64,000 nt of DNA. Origin: Desulfosalsimonas propionicica. GTDB lineage: Bacteria; Desulfobacterota; Desulfobacteria; Desulfobacterales; Desulfosalsimonadaceae. Position 1 is the first letter of the stretch; the number at the start of each line of letters is the position of its first letter. Below the pieces are notes generated by a model that saw only the letters and a list, made by a program, of their open reading frames with translations, was not told the origin of the DNA and made no database searches. The DNA lies in contig NZ_JACDUS010000011.1 of the NCBI RefSeq assembly GCF_013761005.1, positions 1-64,000 of the forward strand, written 5' to 3'. The translations under genes and the position numbers were made by a program. Positions 60,304 through 64,000 of this stretch are shown one piece after another.

Positions 60304-60576
60304 ATGAACATGTACATCGGCAACCTTGCCTATAATGTGACCGAAGAAGACTTAAAAGGCGCTTTTGCCGAATTCGGCACCATTGAAAGTGTCAATGTTG
60401 TAAAAGACCGCTTTTCAGGCCAGTCCAAGGGATTTGGTTTTGTGGACATGCCGGACAATTCAGAGGCGGACCGCGCCATCAAGGCACTAAACGGCATCCA
60501 GATCAAAGGCCGTTCCATCAAGATCAGCCAGTCCAACCAGAAAACCCGCGGCCGCAAAAAACAGCGCCGCAGATAG
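60304..60576 (+). CDS. RRM RNA-binding protein
   Basis: A 90-residue protein with a single RRM: RNP2 MYIGNLAYNV (3-12), RNP1 KGFGFVDM (43-50), then a basic tail (TRGRKKQRRR). Such proteins are RNA chaperones, often cold-inducible. GAGGAG lies before the ATG. Confidence 0.93.
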   Translation: MNMYIGNLAYNVTEEDLKGAFAEFGTIESVNVVKDRFSGQSKGFGFVDMPDNSEADRAIKALNGIQIKGRSIKISQSNQKTRGRKKQRRR

Positions 60577-60691
60577 TGAGCATCCGTCCATGCCGGCCCC
60601 GGCCCTTGCCCCTGCATCCCTGTTTATGCGTCTGAACCTGCCGCGCCTGCTGGCCCGTTACCGAATCCGGTGCGCGGCAGAGGGAGACTGC

Positions 60692-61093
60692 ATGGCATAT
60701 TTCATTGTCAGCCGGGCCAGCGGCAGGGAAATCTCCCGGGACCTGATGATTTCCCTGAACCGCTTTTCCCGGCGAATCGAAATCATCCGGTTTTATCCCC
60801 AGTTTTACACCCGGCCGGACACCAAATTTTTTTCCGCCGCCAGTCTTTATCTGATGATTCATCATTTTGCGCAGTTTTTCAGGATTGCCGAAGCGCATCA
60901 GGTTTTTGTCCGCACGCGGCCGGAGATCTACGCCCGGTTTTACCGATCCCTCCTGGATTTCAATTTCCATCCCGTCTTTGAGATGGCCGGCACCATCGAT
61001 CTGGCTGCTGATTACGTCAGATCCGATATTGACACCTCCATGGTGGCGTCAGTGCCTTCTGCAGACCAGCACGCTGCATTCATGGTCGCCTGA
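60692..61093 (+). CDS. Protein of unknown function
   Basis: A 133-residue protein rich in Arg, Phe and Tyr: SRASGREISRDLMISLNRFSRRI, FYPQFYTRPDTKFFSAASLYLMIHHFAQFF, IYARFYRSLLDFNFHPVFEMAGTIDLAADY. No signal peptide or membrane helix. The ATG at 60692 follows GAGGGAG; earlier in-frame starts (60590, 60626) lack one. Codon use is like its neighbours. No family was recognised. It lies between the RRM gene and the NusG paralogue. Confidence 0.6.
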   Translation: MAYFIVSRASGREISRDLMISLNRFSRRIEIIRFYPQFYTRPDTKFFSAASLYLMIHHFAQFFRIAEAHQVFVRTRPEIYARFYRSLLDFNFHPVFEMAGTIDLAADYVRSDIDTSMVASVPSADQHAAFMVA

Positions 61094-61205
61094 ACCCACG
61101 GACACCGGATCAGATATTTTTTGCAGCTGGTCTCCCGAGCCCTTGCGCATTGTGGCATCATGGTATGGAACCATGCCATTTATCTGGATAAGAAAGGTTT
61201 GTCGT

Positions 61206-61769
61206 ATGACCCTGTCACCGGAGAAAAACCCGAGCCCGATTTTTCCGGAGAATTTGCTTGAAAATGCGGATGCGTCGCCGGCAGATTCCATTTGCTGGCG
61301 TATCGCCCATGTGAAAAGCCGCAGGGAAAAAGCCCTGGCCGGCTACCTGGCCGATCGCGGCATCGGCTATTTTCTTCCCATGGTCCGGCGCCGGCAGTCT
61401 TCGGCCAAACGGGAGCGCTACAGCCTGTTGCCATTGTTTCCGGGTTATTTGTTTTTTACGGCAGATGAGCCCGGCCGGTACACGGCCCTGCGCTCCAATC
61501 AGATCGCCCGGGTCATTGATGTTTCAGACCCGGTTACCCTGGTGCAGGAACTCCGCGGTATCCACCAGGCCCTTTGCTCGGGGCTTCCGGTTTTTCCGGC
61601 GGATTTTCTGCATCCGGGCAGGCGCGTGCGTGTCATCAAGGGCCCGTTAAAGGATGTTGAAGGCGTGGTGGTGCGCACGGACAAACACTTTCGCCTTGTG
61701 CTTTCGGTGACCAGCATCATGCAGTCGGTCTCGGTTGAGTTGGATTCGGACATGGTTGAGCCGGTTTAG
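61206..61769 (+). CDS. NusG-type specialised antiterminator (RfaH/UpxY-like)
   Basis: The 187-residue protein has an N-terminal NGN domain (38-140; WRIAHVKSRREKALAGYLADRGIGYFLPM, LFPGYLFF) and a C-terminal KOW-type domain (about 142-187; FLHPGRRVRVIKGPLKDVEGVV). NGN paralogues encoded beside polysaccharide genes (RfaH, UpxY, LoaP) load on RNA polymerase to pass terminators in long operons. It directly precedes the CapD-type gene of the locus at the right edge. ATG 61206 follows AAAGG. Confidence 0.87.
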   Translation: MTLSPEKNPSPIFPENLLENADASPADSICWRIAHVKSRREKALAGYLADRGIGYFLPMVRRRQSSAKRERYSLLPLFPGYLFFTADEPGRYTALRSNQIARVIDVSDPVTLVQELRGIHQALCSGLPVFPADFLHPGRRVRVIKGPLKDVEGVVVRTDKHFRLVLSVTSIMQSVSVELDSDMVEPV

Positions 61770-61784
61770 GACGGCTCAAACCTT

Positions 61785-61936
61785 GATGACGCCGTAAAAA
61801 ATTCAATATCTGCGTTACACGCAATTTCTCAGAATTTCACGTACGGATAAGTACGCTGTATTCTTTGAAATTGCGCAAGCCTTGATCTTGAATTTTCTAC
61901 AGCGCCATCTGAAATCAGACTTTTTACAGGCGCATC
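61785..61936. repeat. Palindromic repeat family F, copy F4
   Basis: Same layout as F1; stem ACGCAATTTC / GAAATTGCGC, right end ACTTTTTACAGGCGCATC. It sits in the leader between the NusG paralogue and the first polysaccharide gene. The rest of this gap (61937-62127) shows no recognisable operator. Confidence 0.85.
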
Positions 61937-62127
61937 AAACCTTGATTTTTGAATTTAAGTTGATGGCGGCACTAAAGACCCGTTTTTTTCATCCGAAAGG
62001 CAATAATTAAAGTTTGATCCCGGCTTGCCGGTCTTGATTTACCTCTGTGGCTGTGGTATTTATTACGATTGATGAAACGGTTTTGCACCCACTACTGCAA
62101 GACAAATCTGCCAACTGGACCGTGTAA

Positions 62128-64000
62128 TTGAAAATCCGGGTTTCCAAAAACTTTTTTATCATTTTCTGCCTTGATATTTTATTGCTGATGGCCGCGCATT
62201 ATGGCGCCTACCTTGTGCGTTTTGACTTCAGTGTTTCAAGCCGGGAGTTTGCGCCGTTTTTTACTCTTCTGCCCTATGTACTGCTCATAAAGATCGCCGC
62301 GTTTTATTGTTTTGATCTTTACAGCGGTATGTGGCGATATACCAGCTTAAATGATCTTTTCAACGTCATTAAGGCTTCCACTGCCGCCAGTGTTGCCCTG
62401 ATCTTGTTTGTGCTGGCCAGATACCGCTTTGAAGGCTTTTCCAGGTCAGTTTTTTTGATTGATTACTGCTTTACTTTGATTGCCATTGCCGGGGTTCGCG
62501 TGGCCGCCCGGGTGATTTTTGAGCAGTCGGCGCGCCGGGCCGGGACAAAGGCGCTGTTTCAAAATCTGGTCAGGGTCTTGAGAGAAAAAAAGAGTGCGCC
62601 GCACAGAATCCTGATCATTGGTGCGGGCGACTGCGGGGAAAAAATTCTGCGCGAAATCAAGGACAATGCCTCGATTCGATACGAGGTGGTGGGTTTTCTT
62701 GATGATGATCGGGTTAAAAAGGGCAGAAAAATTCACGGGGTGCCGGTTTTGGACAAGATTTCCCGGCTTCCCAGGGTTGTTGACCGGCTGGGGGTTTCTG
62801 ATGTGGTCATTGCCATTCCCTCGGCGGACGCGGCAAGAATCCGCTCCATTGTTGAGCTGTGCAAGTACTGCAGTATCAAGTTCAAAACCGTGCCGGGCAT
62901 GGGCGAGCTCATCGACGGCCGGGTCACGGTCAACGCCATCCGGGATGTGGAGTTCCGGGATTTGCTCGGCAGAAAGCCTGTGGAACTGGATCAGGAACAA
63001 ATCGGGGCGTTTTTAAAGGGCAAGACCGTTTTTGTCTCCGGAGCCGGCGGTTCCATCGGCAGGGGGTTGTGCCGGCAGATCTGCCGGTTTGCGCCGTCAA
63101 AGATCATTCTTTTTGAATGGGCGGAAAGCCCGTTGTATGAAATCGACCTTGAATTGCGGCGCAATTATCCCAATGTTTCCGTAATTGCCCATCTTGGCGA
63201 TGTTCAGCACATCAGGGAGATAGAAAACGTATTTGACCGGTTTTCCCCGGAGATTGTTTTTCACGCCGCCGCCTACAAGCATGTCCCCATGCTCGAGGCC
63301 CATCCGTGGAAGGCTGTGGAAAACAATATCATGGGCACTGAAAACATGGTGGATGTGGCAGACCGTTATGGATGCGAAAAATTTGTTTTTGTCTCCACGG
63401 ACAAGGCCGTGAACCCGGCCAATATCATGGGGGCCAGCAAGCGGGTCTCTGAGATGATCGTGCAGCACAAAAGCATGGCCGGAAATTCAGCCACCCGGTT
63501 TGTCACGGTACGATTCGGCAACGTGATCGGCAGCGCCGGCAGCGTGATTCCCTTGTTTAAAAAACAGATCAAAAACGGCGGTCCGGTCACGGTGACCCAT
63601 CCGGAGGTGGTGCGCTATTTCATGCTCATCCCCGAGGCCTGCCAGTTGATTCTCCAGGCCGGGGCCATGGGCAAGGGCGGTGAGATTTTTATCCTGGAAA
63701 TGGGCGCGCCGGTCAAAATCGCCGAAATGGCGAGGGATTTGATCCGGTTTTCCGGGTTTGAACCGGATGTGGACATCAAGATCGAATATGTGGGCTTAAG
63801 GCCGGGCGAAAAGCTTTACGAAGAGCTGATGACCGATCATGAAAATGTGGTGGCAACGGATCACGCCAAGATCATGGTTTTAAACTGCGCCAGTGTGGAT
63901 GTGGAAATCCTGGATCCGTATTTTGCCATGTTAAAGCAGGCAGCCAGACAGAGAAACCAGTCCGCCATCCGCCAATACCTCCAATCCATTCTGCCCGAGT
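62128..64000 (+). CDS. CapD/FlaA1-type nucleotide-sugar dehydratase (partial, runs off edge)
   Basis: At least 624 residues: four N-terminal transmembrane helices (about 8-110), a first Rossmann fold (GAGDCGE near 163), then a second with SGAGGSIG and the catalytic DKAVNPANIMGASKR, in which Met replaces the usual Tyr of the SDR triad, as in WbpM/CapD inverting 4,6-dehydratases. It makes UDP-4-keto-6-deoxy sugars for capsule or O-antigen at the membrane. The frame begins at TTG 62128 after TAA; no in-frame ATG precedes the conserved KNFFIIFCLD. It marks the start of a polysaccharide locus. Confidence 0.92.
   Translation, partial: MKIRVSKNFFIIFCLDILLLMAAHYGAYLVRFDFSVSSREFAPFFTLLPYVLLIKIAAFYCFDLYSGMWRYTSLNDLFNVIKASTAASVALILFVLARYRFEGFSRSVFLIDYCFTLIAIAGVRVAARVIFEQSARRAGTKALFQNLVRVLREKKSAPHRILIIGAGDCGEKILREIKDNASIRYEVVGFLDDDRVKKGRKIHGVPVLDKISRLPRVVDRLGVSDVVIAIPSADAARIRSIVELCKYCSIKFKTVPGMGELIDGRVTVNAIRDVEFRDLLGRKPVELDQEQIGAFLKGKTVFVSGAGGSIGRGLCRQICRFAPSKIILFEWAESPLYEIDLELRRNYPNVSVIAHLGDVQHIREIENVFDRFSPEIVFHAAAYKHVPMLEAHPWKAVENNIMGTENMVDVADRYGCEKFVFVSTDKAVNPANIMGASKRVSEMIVQHKSMAGNSATRFVTVRFGNVIGSAGSVIPLFKKQIKNGGPVTVTHPEVVRYFMLIPEACQLILQAGAMGKGGEIFILEMGAPVKIAEMARDLIRFSGFEPDVDIKIEYVGLRPGEKLYEELMTDHENVVATDHAKIMVLNCASVDVEILDPYFAMLKQAARQRNQSAIRQYLQSILPE

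Overview
This is a gene-dense, GC-rich bacterial chromosome segment. Its gene content points to a strictly anaerobic Desulfobacterota, probably a Desulfobacteraceae-like sulfate reducer, although no marker in the window proves this. The clues are a CooC-type nickel-insertion ATPase and stand-alone MetF (Wood-Ljungdahl carbon metabolism), a thiolase, an exported superoxide-reductase-like protein, an eight-heme cytochrome operon under a sigma-54 promoter, an FmdE/molybdopterin-binding fusion, and XdhC plus a MobA-like/HD protein. There is no IS element, prophage or CRISPR array. There is one tRNA, tRNA-Pro(GGG).

Region 1 (1.6-18.3 kb) is a large lipid or polyene biosynthetic island. One arm on the minus strand holds a B12-binding radical SAM enzyme and an acyl carrier protein. 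A plus-strand operon holds a dehydratase, a FabG-like reductase, a LolA-like carrier and two lipoproteins. A minus-strand operon of nine tightly overlapping genes holds a thioesterase, a fatty-acid-kinase-like DAK2-DegV fusion, a family 2 glycosyltransferase, an MMPL exporter fused to a methyltransferase, an LpxL-like acyltransferase, a double ketosynthase (active KAS plus chain-length-factor-like half), a second B12 radical SAM enzyme, a NodB deacetylase and a secreted coiled-coil protein. The parts list matches aryl-polyene clusters, but no aromatic starter genes are present and two radical SAM enzymes are added, as in the fatty-acid/radical-SAM clusters once proposed for ladderane lipids. 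This is the best candidate for an undescribed system.

Region 2 (19-24 kb) has a small HTH regulator, a PlsC-like acyltransferase and a DUF456 membrane protein. It also holds a DAHP synthase-prephenate dehydratase fusion preceded by a complete phenylalanine attenuator: a Phe-rich leader peptide, competing hairpins and a terminator.

Region 3 (23.7-31.4 kb) is a respiratory operon: outer-membrane protein, monoheme cytochrome c, octaheme cytochrome, cytochrome b and FmdE-MoCF protein. It has a recognisable sigma-54 promoter and a divergent sigma-54 activator with a Cys-rich PAS sensor.

Region 4 (31.4-52 kb) is mostly housekeeping: thiolase, a YidD-like lipoprotein, a Zn/Mn ABC transporter (ZnuABC type), an adenylate cyclase, a PrmA-like methyltransferase, a DUF3482 GTPase with DUF2868 partner, a PHP phosphoesterase, cardiolipin synthase, a Ski2-like helicase, CooC, a U32 peptidase, MetF and molybdoenzyme maturation genes.

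Region 5 (52-64 kb) has tRNA-Pro, a TrkA-C protein, a Cys/Met-metabolism PLP enzyme, LemA with a GIDE/EF-hand protein and a STAS protein, an AbiEii-like nucleotidyltransferase, a J-domain protein, a SYLF protein and an RRM protein. It ends with a specialised NusG paralogue and a CapD-type sugar dehydratase that opens a polysaccharide locus running off the window.

The gaps between genes are filled by several families of long imperfect palindromes (about 150-205 bp). One family keeps its stem through a compensatory base change and another sits on a 355-bp tandem duplication. These account for essentially all longer non-coding stretches.
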